NCBI GenBank assembly: GCA_000161775.1
Contig: GG704596.1
Location: 1,499,072 to 1,563,071 of the forward strand
Source of the DNA: Ruegeria lacuscaerulensis ITI-1157
Lineage (GTDB): Bacteria; Pseudomonadota; Alphaproteobacteria; Rhodobacterales; Rhodobacteraceae
Direction of reading: 5' to 3'
DNA: 64,000 bases
A program made the position numbers and the translations under genes. Under the pieces are notes generated by a model. That model saw nothing but the letters and a program-made list of their open reading frames with translations. It searched no databases and had not been told where the DNA came from. Positions 28,612 through 38,179 of the stretch are shown piece by piece; positions within the stretch are counted from its first letter, which is position 1; the number at the start of each line of letters is the position of its first letter.

Positions 28612-28827
28612 ATGGCACACGCACTGAACATCACCCATGGCGGCCTGAACCTGACCGCCCGTATCCGCGACCTGATCGACGGCATCAAGCGGGCCAACGC
28701 CCGTGCGCGGGAATACAGCAAGACCTATTCCGAGCTGCAGCGGTTGAGCGACCGTGAGCTGAACGACATCGGCATCCGCCGCTGCGACATCGCCGATATC
28801 GCGCGCGAGCACGCCTATTGCTCGTAA
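28612..28827 (+). CDS. DUF1127 small protein
   Basis: This 71-residue basic protein ends in the DUF1127 helix YSELQRLSDRELNDIGIRRCDIADIAREHA. Related small DUF1127 proteins in Rhodobacter and Agrobacterium have been linked to RNA binding, sRNA maturation and stress response; a similar role is plausible here but unproven. AAGGAG lies eight bases before the ATG. It is a single-gene unit with its own terminator, placed between rpmD and rplO. Confidence 0.85.
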   Translation: MAHALNITHGGLNLTARIRDLIDGIKRANARAREYSKTYSELQRLSDRELNDIGIRRCDIADIAREHAYCS

Positions 28828-28857
28828 GTGGCAAGGGCCTTGATCGCGATGCAGGTG

Positions 28858-28888
28858 GGGCGCCGGACGGGCGCCCTTTTCTTTTTTT
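28858..28888 (+). terminator. Intrinsic terminator after the DUF1127 gene
   Basis: GGGCGCC (28858-28864) and GGCGCCC (28870-28876) around a five-base loop, followed by TTTTCTTTTTTT. Confidence 0.9.
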
Positions 28889-28999
28889 GACGTCTGTACC
28901 CTGAAGAATTTCCAAGGGTCGCCAACTGCACCGTTGCATGGGGCCGGGATTTGCGCCACTTCCTGAACAACGCGGAAATGCTGAGTGAAAGGGCAGGGC

Positions 29000-29827
29000 A
29001 TGGCCAAGGACTACCAGATCGGAATGCTGTGGGTGGAGGGGCCGCTTAGTTTCCTCGAGCTGCTTTGCATCCGGTCCTATCTGGACATGGGGCACAGCGT
29101 GCGCCTGTACACCTACAATAACGTGACCAACATCCCCGAAGGGGTCGAGCATCGGGACGCCCGCGAGATCCTGCCCGACTCCGAATTCATCACCCATGAC
29201 CGCACCCAAAGCCCGGCGCCGCATTCCGACAAATTCCGATACCGGATGCTGGCGCAGGAACCCGACCTGATCTGGGCCGACACCGATGCCTATTGCTTGA
29301 AACCCTATGCGCCGTTGAACGGCCATTATTACGGGTACCTGGAAGGCGAGGTCGCCATAGGCGTTTTGGGGCTGCCCCAAGACAGCGAAACGCTGGGCAA
29401 GCTGATCGAATTCACCAATGACCCCTACCTGATCCCACCGTGGCTGCCCCCACGCCTCCGCCGCCCGCTGGAAGAAGCGCGGGACGCTGGGAACCCGACC
29501 AACGTGCCTGAAACCCTGTGGGGCGTGTGGGGGCCCAAGGCCTTTACCTGGGCCTTGCAGCAGACCGGCGAGATAAAACACGCGCTGCCCGAGCATGTGT
29601 TCTATCCGATCAATTTCACGCGCCGCCGCGCCATGGCACGGCCGAATACGAATCTCGACCGGTTCTTCCACGAAGATACCGTCTCGATCCATCTCTACGG
29701 GCGCCGGATGCGCGCGATCATGCGCAAGAACGGTGGCGTTCCGCACCCCGACAGCCTGGTCGGGCAACTGTTGGCCAAACATGGCATCATTCCACAGGAC
29801 GCGCCGATTTCCGATCCCGAGGGCTGA
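29000..29827 (+). CDS. Glycosyltransferase-like protein
   Basis: The 275-residue protein resembles small alpha-glycosyltransferases of the GT32/Gb3-synthase type: a sugar-nucleotide fold with IRSYLDMGHSVRLYTY near the N-terminus, a DxD motif in WADTDAYCLKP (about residues 93-103) and a histidine-rich C-terminal DTVSIHLYGRR. The ATG at 29000 is preferred over a GTG at 28985. The acceptor is unknown; it could act on capsule or lipopolysaccharide. It has no pathway neighbours and lies between ribosomal units. Confidence 0.7.
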   Translation: MAKDYQIGMLWVEGPLSFLELLCIRSYLDMGHSVRLYTYNNVTNIPEGVEHRDAREILPDSEFITHDRTQSPAPHSDKFRYRMLAQEPDLIWADTDAYCLKPYAPLNGHYYGYLEGEVAIGVLGLPQDSETLGKLIEFTNDPYLIPPWLPPRLRRPLEEARDAGNPTNVPETLWGVWGPKAFTWALQQTGEIKHALPEHVFYPINFTRRRAMARPNTNLDRFFHEDTVSIHLYGRRMRAIMRKNGGVPHPDSLVGQLLAKHGIIPQDAPISDPEG

Positions 29828-29852
29828 CCCGTCGCGATCGGACAATCAAAAC

Positions 29853-29881
29853 TTGCAACCGGAGGCATGACGCTGTATCGG
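29853..29881 (+). promoter_or_regulatory. Promoter of the rplO-secY-adk unit
   Basis: TTGCAA at 29853-29858, 17-base spacer, TATCGG at 29876-29881. The leader of about 90 bases holds a TTGACCC/GGGTCAA hairpin (29931-29955). Confidence 0.6.
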
Positions 29882-29976
29882 GCTTCGGTGGCCTGATCGC
29901 CACGAGAATCAAAACCAAGAAATGCCGTGTTTGACCCATCACGCTTCGGGGTCAATTCCGGCGAAGGAGAAGCGAC

Positions 29977-30450
29977 ATGAAACTGCACGAATTGCGCGAC
30001 AATCCCGGCGCCGTCAAGAAACGCACCCGCGTTGGCCGTGGTCCTGGCTCGGGCAAAGGTAAAATGGGTGGCCGTGGTATCAAAGGCCAGAAATCCCGTT
30101 CGGGTGTGGCCATCAATGGCTACGAAGGCGGCCAGATGCCGCTGTATCAGCGCCTGCCCAAGCGTGGCTTCAACAAGCCGAACCGCAAGGAATTCGCCGT
30201 CATCAACCTGGGCCTGATCCAGAAATTCGTCGATGCCGGCAAGCTGGACGTTAAATCGGCCATCACCGAGGACGCACTGGTTGCCTCTGGTCTGGTGCGC
30301 CGCAAGCTGGACGGTATCCGCGTTCTGGCCAAGGGCGAAATCACCGCCAAGCTGAACCTGGAAGTGACCGGTGCCTCGAAAGCGGCGATCGAAGCCGTGG
30401 AAAAAGCGGGCGGTTCACTGAAGGTCACAAAAGCCGCTGCGGCAGAGTAA
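29977..30450 (+). CDS. rplO: 50S ribosomal protein L15
   Basis: The 157-residue assembly protein begins [29 protein letters not shown], the glycine/basic N-terminal extension that threads 23S rRNA, and includes [23 protein letters not shown]. It heads a unit with secY and adk. A hairpin with T-run between rplO and secY may reduce read-through. Confidence 0.98.
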   Translation: MKLHELRDNPGAVKKRTRVGRGPGSGKGKMGGRGIKGQKSRSGVAINGYEGGQMPLYQRLPKRGFNKPNRKEFAVINLGLIQKFVDAGKLDVKSAITEDALVASGLVRRKLDGIRVLAKGEITAKLNLEVTGASKAAIEAVEKAGGSLKVTKAAAAE

Positions 30451-30502
30451 GCGCTTGTGAGCGGGCGTCGACCCGCTTACATAGACCTCAGAGTTTTCCA
30501 AG

Positions 30503-30541
30503 ACGCCGCCCGAGCCGGAAAACGGTTCCGGGCGGCGTTTT
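30503..30541 (+). terminator. Terminator-like hairpin between rplO and secY
   Basis: ACGCCGCCCG (30503-30512) pairs with CGGGCGGCGT (30529-30538), with a short inner CCG/CGG stem, and ends in TTTT. It is only 19 bases before secY, so partial termination (less SecY than L15) is more likely than a full stop. Confidence 0.7.
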
Positions 30542-30559
30542 CATAAGAGAGACCGATTT

Positions 30560-31924
30560 ATGGTATCAGCAGCAGAACAAATGGCAGCCAACACAAGCTG
30601 GGCTGCTCTGGGCAAGGCCACCGATCTGCGCAACCGCATCCTGTTCACGCTGGGTTTGCTGATCGTCTATCGTCTGGGCACCTTCATTCCGGTGCCGGGG
30701 ATCGACGGTCAGGCGCTGCGCGAGTTCATGGAACAGGCGGGGCAAGGCATCGGTGGGATGGTTTCGATGTTTACCGGCGGGGCGCTGGGGCGGATGGGTA
30801 TCTTTGCCCTCGGCATCATGCCCTATATCTCGGCATCGATCATCGTGCAGCTGCTGACCTCGATGGTGCCCGCGCTCGAACAACTCAAGAAAGAGGGCGA
30901 GCAGGGCCGCAAGAAAATCAACCAATACACCCGTTTCGGCACCGTGGCGCTGGCCACCGTGCAGGCCTATGGCCTGGCGGTTTCGCTGGAATCGGGCGAT
31001 TTGGCCACCGATCCGGGTCTGTATTTCCGCCTGTCGACGATGATCACGTTGGTTGGCGGCACCATGTTCCTGATGTGGCTGGGTGAACAGATCACCGCGC
31101 GCGGCATCGGCAACGGTATCTCGCTGATCATTTTCGTCGGCATCATCGCCGAGGTTCCTGCCGCACTGGCCCAGTTCCTGGCCTCGGGCCGTTCGGGCGC
31201 GATCAGCCCGGCCGTGATCGTCGGCGTGATCGTGATGGTGATCGCTGTTATCACCTTCGTGGTGTTCATGGAGCGCGCACTCCGCAAGATCCACATCCAG
31301 TACCCGCGCCGCAATGTCGGTATGAAGGTCTATGAGGGCGGCTCGAGCCACCTGCCGGTCAAGGTCAACCCGGCGGGCGTGATTCCGGCGATCTTCGCCA
31401 GCTCGCTGCTGCTGCTGCCGGTCACGATCTCGACCTTCTCGTCGGGCGCTGCAAACGGGCCTATCATGTCGTGGCTGCTGGCCAATTTCGGACCGGGACA
31501 GCCGCTGTACTTGCTGTTCTTCGCGTCGATGATCGTGTTCTTTGCCTATTTCTACACGTTCAACGTGTCGTTCAAACCGGATGACGTGGCGGACAACCTG
31601 AAAAAGCAGAACGGTTTCGTGCCCGGCATTCGCCCCGGCAAGAAAACCGCCGAGTATCTGGAATACGTGGTCAACCGTATCCTGGTGCTGGGCTCGGCCT
31701 ATCTGGCGGCGGTCTGCCTGCTGCCCGAAATCCTGCGCGGCCAGTTCGCCATTCCGTTCTATTTCGGTGGCACCTCGGTTCTGATCATCGTCTCTGTGAC
31801 CATGGACACGATCCAGCAGGTCCAGAGCCATCTGCTGGCGCATCAGTATGAAGGGCTGATCGAAAAGTCCCAGTTGCGCGGCAAAGGCAAGAAACGCGGC
31901 AGGAAGGGACCCGCTCGTCGATGA
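30560..31924 (+). CDS. secY: Protein translocase subunit SecY
   Basis: The 454-residue channel protein of the Sec translocon has ten hydrophobic segments. Family blocks include [26 protein letters not shown] (lateral gate) and the SecA-binding loop [11 protein letters not shown] and [12 protein letters not shown]. The C-terminus is very basic. It overlaps adk by four bases, so the two are coupled. Confidence 0.98.
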   Translation: MVSAAEQMAANTSWAALGKATDLRNRILFTLGLLIVYRLGTFIPVPGIDGQALREFMEQAGQGIGGMVSMFTGGALGRMGIFALGIMPYISASIIVQLLTSMVPALEQLKKEGEQGRKKINQYTRFGTVALATVQAYGLAVSLESGDLATDPGLYFRLSTMITLVGGTMFLMWLGEQITARGIGNGISLIIFVGIIAEVPAALAQFLASGRSGAISPAVIVGVIVMVIAVITFVVFMERALRKIHIQYPRRNVGMKVYEGGSSHLPVKVNPAGVIPAIFASSLLLLPVTISTFSSGAANGPIMSWLLANFGPGQPLYLLFFASMIVFFAYFYTFNVSFKPDDVADNLKKQNGFVPGIRPGKKTAEYLEYVVNRILVLGSAYLAAVCLLPEILRGQFAIPFYFGGTSVLIIVSVTMDTIQQVQSHLLAHQYEGLIEKSQLRGKGKKRGRKGPARR

Positions 31925-32562
31925 ATATCATTCTTCTGGGCCCCCCGGGGGCAGGCAAGGGTACGCAGGCACGTCACCTGGTTGAAACGCGGGGCATGAT
32001 CCAGCTCAGCACCGGTGACATGCTGCGCGAGGCCCGCAACTCGGGAACCGAGATGGGCAAGAAGGTGGCCGCGATCATGGACGCGGGCAAGCTTGTCACC
32101 GACGAGATCGTGATCGGCCTGATTGAGGAAAGGCTGACCACCGAAAAGGGCGCGGGCTTCATCTTCGACGGCTTCCCGCGCACCTTGGCCCAGGCGGATG
32201 CGCTGGGTGCGTTGCTGGCCAAGCTGGGCCAGTCGCTGCACACCGTGATCGAAATGCGCGTCGATGACGAAGCGCTGGTCAAGCGGATCACCGGCCGGTT
32301 CACCTGTGGCGATTGCGGTGAGGTCTATCACGACGAAACCAAGCCCACCGCCGAGCCCGGCAAGTGCGACAACTGCGGCGGTACCAACATGGTGCGTCGG
32401 GCCGATGACAACGAAGACAGCCTGCGGACCCGGCTGATGGAGTACTACAAAAAGACGTCTCCGCTGATCGGTTACTACTATGCCAAGGGCGATCTGCGTC
32501 CGGTGAACGGGTTGGCCGACATCAAGGAAGTCCGAGCTTCGATCGCGGCCATTCTGGGCTAG
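31921..32562 (+). CDS. adk: Adenylate kinase with zinc-binding lid
   Basis: The 213-residue enzyme interconverts ATP + AMP and 2 ADP. The P-loop [11 protein letters not shown] is at 7-17, the AMP-binding DGFPRT near 84-89, and the long lid carries a four-cysteine zinc site, CGDCG and CDNCG, about 20 residues apart. The zinc form is usual in Rhodobacterales. The secY-adk pairing is conserved widely. Confidence 0.98.
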   Translation: MNIILLGPPGAGKGTQARHLVETRGMIQLSTGDMLREARNSGTEMGKKVAAIMDAGKLVTDEIVIGLIEERLTTEKGAGFIFDGFPRTLAQADALGALLAKLGQSLHTVIEMRVDDEALVKRITGRFTCGDCGEVYHDETKPTAEPGKCDNCGGTNMVRRADDNEDSLRTRLMEYYKKTSPLIGYYYAKGDLRPVNGLADIKEVRASIAAILG

Positions 32563-32575
32563 GGCCCCAGGGGGC

Positions 32576-32604
32576 TTGACGCCAAGCGGAAAAGCCCATA
32601 TCGA
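32576..32604 (+). promoter_or_regulatory. Promoter of the alpha operon
   Basis: TTGACG (32576-32581), 17-base spacer, TATCGA (32599-32604), 14 bases after adk. The leader to rpsM (about 155 bases) contains CATGCGG/CCGCATG (near 32634-32655) and GGTTC/GAACC hairpins. Confidence 0.65.
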
Positions 32605-32761
32605 CCCCCATCCCCTTGGGGAATCATTCGTGCATGCGGGATTCGTTCCGCATGTGAAGACCACCTCGAATAATGCTGAACCCTCTGGCCACACTGCCAC
32701 GGTTGGGCGTTGTGAAAAAAGGTTCTGGAACTACGGAACCGCAACGAAAGGAAAGTGACAC

Positions 32762-33130
32762 GTGGCACGTATTGCCGGCGTAAACATCCCGACTGCAAAG
32801 CGGGTACCTATCGCCCTCACCTATATCACCGGAATCGGCAACACCTCGGCCAAGAAGATCTGCGAAGCCGTGGGCATCGACGAGAGCCGCCGGGTGAACG
32901 AACTTTCGGATGCCGAAGTTCTGGCCATCCGCGAGCACATCGACGCAAACTACACCGTCGAGGGTGACCTGCGCCGTGAAGTGCAGATGAACATCAAGCG
33001 CCTGATGGACTTGGGCTGCTATCGCGGTCTGCGTCACCGCCGCAACCTGCCGGTTCGCGGTCAGCGCACCCACACCAACGCTCGTACCCGCAAAGGCCCC
33101 GCAAAGCCGATCGCGGGCAAGAAGAAGTAA
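32762..33130 (+). CDS. rpsM: 30S ribosomal protein S13
   Basis: The 122-residue product is in the 30S head and bridges to the large subunit. It begins with GTG and reads [33 protein letters not shown] lies before the start. The C-terminal [23 protein letters not shown] contacts P-site tRNA. First gene of the alpha operon. Confidence 0.98.
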   Translation: MARIAGVNIPTAKRVPIALTYITGIGNTSAKKICEAVGIDESRRVNELSDAEVLAIREHIDANYTVEGDLRREVQMNIKRLMDLGCYRGLRHRRNLPVRGQRTHTNARTRKGPAKPIAGKKK

Positions 33131-33144
33131 GGAGGGTCTGACCG

Positions 33145-33534
33145 ATGGCACGTGACAAGACACGCGTAAAGCGTAAAGAACGCAAGAACATCGCATCGGG
33201 CGTCGCCCATGTGAACTCGACCTTCAACAACACCAAGATCCTGATCTCGGACGTGCAGGGCAACGCCATTGCATGGTCGTCGGCCGGTACCATGGGCTTC
33301 AAGGGTTCGCGGAAATCGACCCCCTACGCCGCGCAGATGGCCGCCGAAGACGCCGGCCGCAAGGCGCAGGAACATGGCGTCAAGACGCTGGAAGTCGAAG
33401 TTCAGGGCCCCGGTTCGGGTCGTGAATCGGCGCTGCGGGCACTGGCTGCCGTGGGCTTCAACATCACGTCGATCCGTGACGTGACGCCGATCGCCCACAA
33501 CGGCTGCCGCCCGCCGAAGCGCCGCCGCGTCTAA
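33145..33534 (+). CDS. rpsK: 30S ribosomal protein S11
   Basis: The 129-residue product shapes the mRNA exit platform. It contains [19 protein letters not shown] and the C-terminal [21 protein letters not shown], both conserved. It lies 14 bases after rpsM. rpsD, often next in other bacteria, is absent here, as usual in alphaproteobacteria. Confidence 0.98.
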   Translation: MARDKTRVKRKERKNIASGVAHVNSTFNNTKILISDVQGNAIAWSSAGTMGFKGSRKSTPYAAQMAAEDAGRKAQEHGVKTLEVEVQGPGSGRESALRALAAVGFNITSIRDVTPIAHNGCRPPKRRRV

Positions 33535-33650
33535 GCGACCGTTTGATATTGCTGGGGCCGTGCTTTCGCGCGGCCCCGGTTCGCCGTTTTGAAACCTCGG
33601 GCGTCTGCACCTTGTTGGTCATGGGGCGCAGACAGGAATGGAGGGACTAC

Positions 33651-34667
33651 ATGATCCACAAGAATTGGGCCGAATTGATCAAGCCGACCCAGCTTGACGG
33701 CAAGCCAGGCAACGATCCTGCGCGCCAAGCAACCATCGTTGCCGAACCGCTGGAGCGCGGTTTTGGTCTGACCCTGGGCAACGCGCTGCGCCGCGTCCTG
33801 ATGAGCTCGCTGCAAGGTGCGGCCATCACCAGCGTCCAGATCGACAACGTCCTGCACGAGTTCAGCTCGGTTGCGGGTGTGCGTGAAGACGTCACCGACA
33901 TCATCCTGAACCTCAAGCAGGTCGCCCTGCGCATGGAGGTCGAAGGCCCCAAGCGCCTGTCGATCAATGCCAAAGGCCCTGCGGTCGTCACCGCCGGTGA
34001 CATCAGCGAAAGCGCCGGCATCGAGGTTCTGAACCGCGATCACGTCATCTGCCACCTGGACGATGGCGCCGAGCTGTTCATGGAACTGACCGTCAACACC
34101 GGCAAGGGCTATGTCTCGGCCGAGAAGAACAAGCCCGAAGATGCGCCCATCGGCCTGATCCCGATCGACGCGATCTATTCGCCGGTCAAGAAGGTCGCCT
34201 ATGACGTTCAGCCGACCCGTGAAGGTCAGGTTCTGGACTATGACAAGCTGACCATGAAGATCGAAACCGACGGCTCGATCACCCCTGAGGACGCGCTGGC
34301 CTTCGCCGCCCGCATCCTGCAGGATCAGCTGTCGATCTTCGTCAACTTCGACGAGCCGGAATCGGCCGGTCGCCAGGACGAGGACGATGGTCTGGAGTTC
34401 AACCCGCTGCTGCTGAAGAAAGTGGACGAGCTGGAACTGTCGGTCCGTTCGGCAAACTGCCTGAAGAACGACAACATCGTCTACATCGGCGACCTGATCC
34501 AGAAGACCGAAGCCGAGATGCTGCGCACCCCGAACTTCGGCCGCAAGTCGCTGAACGAGATCAAGGAAGTGCTGTCCGGCATGGGCCTGCACCTGGGCAT
34601 GGATGTCGAGGATTGGCCGCCGGACAACATCGAAGATCTGGCCAAGAAATTCGAAGACGCGTTCTAA
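33651..34667 (+). CDS. rpoA: RNA polymerase alpha subunit
   Basis: The 338-residue product forms the RNA polymerase dimer scaffold. The N-terminal domain (about 1-230) has [21 protein letters not shown]; the C-terminal domain (about 255-320) has [24 protein letters not shown] and [14 protein letters not shown], which contact UP elements and activators. The ATG at 33651 follows AATGGAGGG. The spacer before it folds into a strong ten-pair hairpin at 33554-33577. Confidence 0.98.
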   Translation: MIHKNWAELIKPTQLDGKPGNDPARQATIVAEPLERGFGLTLGNALRRVLMSSLQGAAITSVQIDNVLHEFSSVAGVREDVTDIILNLKQVALRMEVEGPKRLSINAKGPAVVTAGDISESAGIEVLNRDHVICHLDDGAELFMELTVNTGKGYVSAEKNKPEDAPIGLIPIDAIYSPVKKVAYDVQPTREGQVLDYDKLTMKIETDGSITPEDALAFAARILQDQLSIFVNFDEPESAGRQDEDDGLEFNPLLLKKVDELELSVRSANCLKNDNIVYIGDLIQKTEAEMLRTPNFGRKSLNEIKEVLSGMGLHLGMDVEDWPPDNIEDLAKKFEDAF

Positions 34668-34677
34668 ACGCGTCTTC
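34653..34677 (+). other. Perfect hairpin over the rpoA stop codon
   Basis: GAAGACGCGTT (34653-34663) and AACGCGTCTTC (34667-34677) form 11 pairs on a three-base loop, CTA, which overlaps the TAA stop (34665-34667). No T-run follows. A second hairpin, AATGCCCG/CGGGCATT, lies at about 34680-34713 before rplQ. Confidence 0.55.
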
Positions 34678-34785
34678 GCCAATGCCCGGGCTGCCGGGGA
34701 CGATACGGGCATTTCCGCCCCAAGGAGAGCCGGTGACACGCATCGCCGGCCAGACAAAGCAAAACGCGAAAGAAGGAATTGAAAA

Positions 34786-35211
34786 ATGCGTCACGCACGT
34801 GGTTACCGCCGCCTGAACCGTACTCATGAGCACCGCAAGGCCCTGTTCGCCAACATGGCCGGCTCGCTGATCGAGCACGAACAGATCAAAACGACTCTGC
34901 CCAAGGCAAAAGAGCTGCGCCCGATCGTTGAAAAGCTGATCACCCTGGGCAAGCGCGGCGACCTGCACGCCCGCCGTCAGGCCGCAGCTCAGCTGAAGGA
35001 AGACAAGGACGTCGCCAAGCTGTTCGAGGTTCTGGGCCCGCGCTACAAGGACCGTCAGGGCGGTTATGTCCGCATCCTGAAGGCCGGTTTCCGCTATGGC
35101 GACATGGCTCCGATGGCGATCATCGAATTCGTCGATCGTGACGTCGATGCCAAGGGCGCGGCCGACAAGGCCCGCGTTGCCGCTGAAGAAGCGGACGTTG
35201 ACGAAGAATAA
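34786..35211 (+). CDS. rplQ: 50S ribosomal protein L17
   Basis: The 141-residue product begins [28 protein letters not shown] and has [22 protein letters not shown], the family core, with an acidic tail. Last gene of the alpha operon, ended by a terminator. Confidence 0.98.
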   Translation: MRHARGYRRLNRTHEHRKALFANMAGSLIEHEQIKTTLPKAKELRPIVEKLITLGKRGDLHARRQAAAQLKEDKDVAKLFEVLGPRYKDRQGGYVRILKAGFRYGDMAPMAIIEFVDRDVDAKGAADKARVAAEEADVDEE

Positions 35212-35236
35212 GAACCGGCTGCATTGCCGTTTCATG

Positions 35237-35275
35237 GCCCCTGTCCGGACATCCCGGCCAGGGGCTTTTTCTTTT
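35237..35275 (+). terminator. Intrinsic terminator of the alpha operon
   Basis: GCCCCTG (35237-35243) and CAGGGGC (35259-35265) with an inner CCGG/CCGG stem, then TTTTTCTTTT. Confidence 0.88.
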
Positions 35276-35382
35276 GGATCGCCTCGGTCGCGGCGGACAT
35301 GGCAGCGGCAAGGTTTCGCGTGCTCTATTGCATTCGCGTGCCGACCTCCGCATATCTTCGGCGGATGATGAACGGAGCTGTC

Positions 35383-36765
35383 ATGATACGCACGATCCTG
35401 GCCGTATGCCTGATGACACTGGCCGCTCAGTCCGGTGCCGAGACACGGGTTCCGCAATCGCAGGCCGAGATTTCGATGGGATTTGCCCCGGTGGTCAAAA
35501 AGGCGGCCCCGGCGGTGGTGAACATTTATGCCACGATCGTGCGGCCCGGACGCCGCAGTCCGATTTTCGCGGACCCGTTCTTTCAGGACTTTTTCGGTGG
35601 CGGCTTCGGCGCACCGCGGCCACGGGTGCAGAACTCTCTGGGGTCGGGCGTCATCCTGACCGAGGATGGTTATGTCGTCTCGAACTACCACGTCGTCGGC
35701 ACCGCGACCGAGATCCGGGTCGTCACCACGGATCGCCGCGAATTTCACGCCGAGGTCGTTCTGGGCGACGAGGAAAGCGACATTGCCATCCTGCGCCTGC
35801 AGGACGCGCAGGGCCTGCCCTTCCTGCGCCTGCGCGATTCGGATCAGGTCGAGGTCGGCGAGCTGGCCCTGGCCATCGGCAACCCGTTTGGCGTGGGGCA
35901 GACCGTGTCGTCGGGCATCATCTCGGGGCTGGCGCGGACGGGCACGGCCACGGGCAATGCGCGGGGGTATTTCATTCAGACCGATGCGCCCATCAACCCG
36001 GGCAATTCCGGTGGCGCTCTGATCGACGTCAACGGAGATCTGATCGGCATCAACACCTCGATCCTGACGCGGTCGGGCGGGTCCAACGGCATCGGCTTTG
36101 CCATTCCCGCCAATCTGGTGGCGGAGTTTTTGCGCCAGGCCAAGCGGGCAACACGGAATTCGTCAGCCCTTGGGCGGCATGTCCGGTCAGCCATGAGCGC
36201 CGACATCGCCGAATCGCTTGGGCTTTCGGTGCCGCAGGGCGTGGTGATCTCGGATCTCCACCCGCTCAGCCCGTTGGCCGAGGCCGGCTTGCGGGTCGGC
36301 GACATCGTCACGCATGTGGATGGTGAAGAGGTGAACTCGCCCGCCGAAATGAAGTTTCGCATGTCGGTGGCGGGCGTCGGCGGGACATCCGTTCTGACCC
36401 GGCTGCGCGGTGATGACAGGAAAGATGTCCGCGTGGCGCTGATGGCCGCGCCTGAAACGCCGGCGGCCGAGGAAACCACCTTGAACGACCGCACGGTCCT
36501 GCCGGGGATGACGGTTGCGCGGATCAACCCGGCGCTGATCGTGAAGATGGGGTTGCCCTTGTCGCAAACTGGTGTGGTCGTCGTCGACCCGGGCCCCTAT
36601 GCCGGCCGGGCCGGGCTGCGGGCCGGTGACGTTGTTCACGCGATCAACGGGCGCGGAATCGACCGCCCGCGCGACATCGTTAGGGCGCTGCGCGATCCGG
36701 GCCGATGGGTGCAGATTGACCTGGTGCGCAGCGGCAAACCCGTGTCGTTGCGGTTCAGGCTCTGA
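35383..36765 (+). CDS. Do-type (DegP/DegQ-like) periplasmic serine protease
   Basis: About 460 residues. The ATG at 35383, five bases after GGAG, gives a signal peptide MIRTILAVCLMTLAAQSGAE. The catalytic triad is visible: His in SNYHVVG, Asp in EESDIAIL and Ser in NPGNSGGAL. Two PDZ domains follow (about 270-350, and the C-terminal end from about 380). A long loop near the N-terminus is rich in Phe and Gly (FFQDFFGGGFG), the LA loop of Do proteases. It degrades or holds misfolded envelope proteins. It starts a new unit after the alpha operon. Confidence 0.93.
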   Translation: MIRTILAVCLMTLAAQSGAETRVPQSQAEISMGFAPVVKKAAPAVVNIYATIVRPGRRSPIFADPFFQDFFGGGFGAPRPRVQNSLGSGVILTEDGYVVSNYHVVGTATEIRVVTTDRREFHAEVVLGDEESDIAILRLQDAQGLPFLRLRDSDQVEVGELALAIGNPFGVGQTVSSGIISGLARTGTATGNARGYFIQTDAPINPGNSGGALIDVNGDLIGINTSILTRSGGSNGIGFAIPANLVAEFLRQAKRATRNSSALGRHVRSAMSADIAESLGLSVPQGVVISDLHPLSPLAEAGLRVGDIVTHVDGEEVNSPAEMKFRMSVAGVGGTSVLTRLRGDDRKDVRVALMAAPETPAAEETTLNDRTVLPGMTVARINPALIVKMGLPLSQTGVVVVDPGPYAGRAGLRAGDVVHAINGRGIDRPRDIVRALRDPGRWVQIDLVRSGKPVSLRFRL

Positions 36766-36769
36766 CCGC

Positions 36770-38083
36770 ATGAGTGACCTGTTCGACACCGAAGGCCAGT
36801 CCTCGGAACCGGCCCCGAACCGCCCGCTGGCAGACCGGCTGCGACCCCAGGCGCTGTCCGACGTGATCGGGCAACAACAGGTTCTGGGCCCCGAGGCGCC
36901 GCTGGGGGTGATGCTGGCGTCGGGCAGCCTGTCCAGCCTGATCTTCTGGGGGCCGCCTGGGGTGGGCAAAACCACCATCGCGCGGCTGCTGGCCAAGGAA
37001 ACCGACCTGCATTTCGAACAGATCAGCGCGATCTTCACCGGTGTTCCTGACCTCAAGAAGGTGTTCGAGGCTGCCAAGCTGCGGCGGCGGAACGGCAAGG
37101 GGACGCTGTTGTTCGTGGACGAGATCCATCGCTTCAACAAGGCCCAGCAGGACGGGTTCCTGCCATATATGGAGGACGGGACGATCCTTCTGGTGGGCGC
37201 GACCACCGAAAACCCTTCGTTCGAGTTGAACGCCGCCGTGCTCAGCCGCGCGCAGGTACTGGTGCTGGAACGGCTGGATCTGGCCGATCTGGAACGCCTG
37301 ACGCAGCGTGCCGAAAAAGAGCTGGGCAAGGCGCTGCCCCTGACACCCGCGGCGCGGGACGCGCTGCAGGAAATGGCGGATGGTGACGGCCGGGCGCTGT
37401 TGAACCTGATCGAACAGATCGCGGCCTGGTCGGTGGACGCGCCGCTGGACCCCGACGCGCTGGCCAAGCGCCTGATGCGTCGCGCCGCGAAATACGACAA
37501 GTCGGGAGACGAGCACTACAATCTGATCTCGGCGCTGCACAAATCGGTGCGCGGGTCCGACCCGGATGCGGCGCTGTACTGGTTCGCACGGATGCTGACC
37601 GGGGGCGAAGATCCGCGATACTTGGCCCGCCGCATCACCCGGATGGCGGTCGAGGATATCGGTCTGGCCGATCCGCAGGCTCAGTCGATCTGCCTGCATG
37701 CGTGGGAAGTTTACGAGCGGCTCGGGTCACCCGAGGGAGAGCTGGCGCTGGCGCAGGCGGTCGTGTATCTGGCGCTGGCGCCCAAATCCAACGGGGCCTA
37801 TGTGGGCTACAAGGCGGCGATGCGTCTTGCCAAGCAGTCGGGCAGCGAGCCGCCGCCCAAACACATCCTGAATGCGCCGACCGGGTTGATGAAGGATCAG
37901 GGCTATGGCGCGGGCTATGCCTATGACCACGATGCCGAGGACGGGTTCTCGGGGCAGAACTACTTTCCCGAGACCATGAAGCGTCCGGTCCTGTACCAGC
38001 CGGTCGAACGCGGATTCGAGCGCGAGTTGAAAAAGCGTATGGACTACTTTTCGAAACTGCGCAGTCAACGCAACGGGTCGTGA
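36770..38083 (+). CDS. rarA: Replication-associated recombination protein A
   Basis: The 437-residue AAA+ ATPase (MgsA/RarA, related to clamp loaders and eukaryotic WRNIP1) acts at stalled forks. Walker A GPPGVGKTT lies near 60-68, Walker B FVDEIHRFNK near 119-128, and sensor 1 GATTEN follows. The C-terminal part with YKAAMRLAKQSGSEPPPKHILNAP is the tetramerisation region. It follows the protease gene by four bases, so the two are probably co-transcribed. Confidence 0.96.
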   Translation: MSDLFDTEGQSSEPAPNRPLADRLRPQALSDVIGQQQVLGPEAPLGVMLASGSLSSLIFWGPPGVGKTTIARLLAKETDLHFEQISAIFTGVPDLKKVFEAAKLRRRNGKGTLLFVDEIHRFNKAQQDGFLPYMEDGTILLVGATTENPSFELNAAVLSRAQVLVLERLDLADLERLTQRAEKELGKALPLTPAARDALQEMADGDGRALLNLIEQIAAWSVDAPLDPDALAKRLMRRAAKYDKSGDEHYNLISALHKSVRGSDPDAALYWFARMLTGGEDPRYLARRITRMAVEDIGLADPQAQSICLHAWEVYERLGSPEGELALAQAVVYLALAPKSNGAYVGYKAAMRLAKQSGSEPPPKHILNAPTGLMKDQGYGAGYAYDHDAEDGFSGQNYFPETMKRPVLYQPVERGFERELKKRMDYFSKLRSQRNGS

Positions 38084-38179
38084 CGCAAGGTCAGATCAGG
38101 CCGTGCCGTCGCGTTCTGCGCGACACCCAAGGCGCGGCCGGGTTTCCCTAGGGTTACATGCCGCTAGGGAGGAGCGCAG

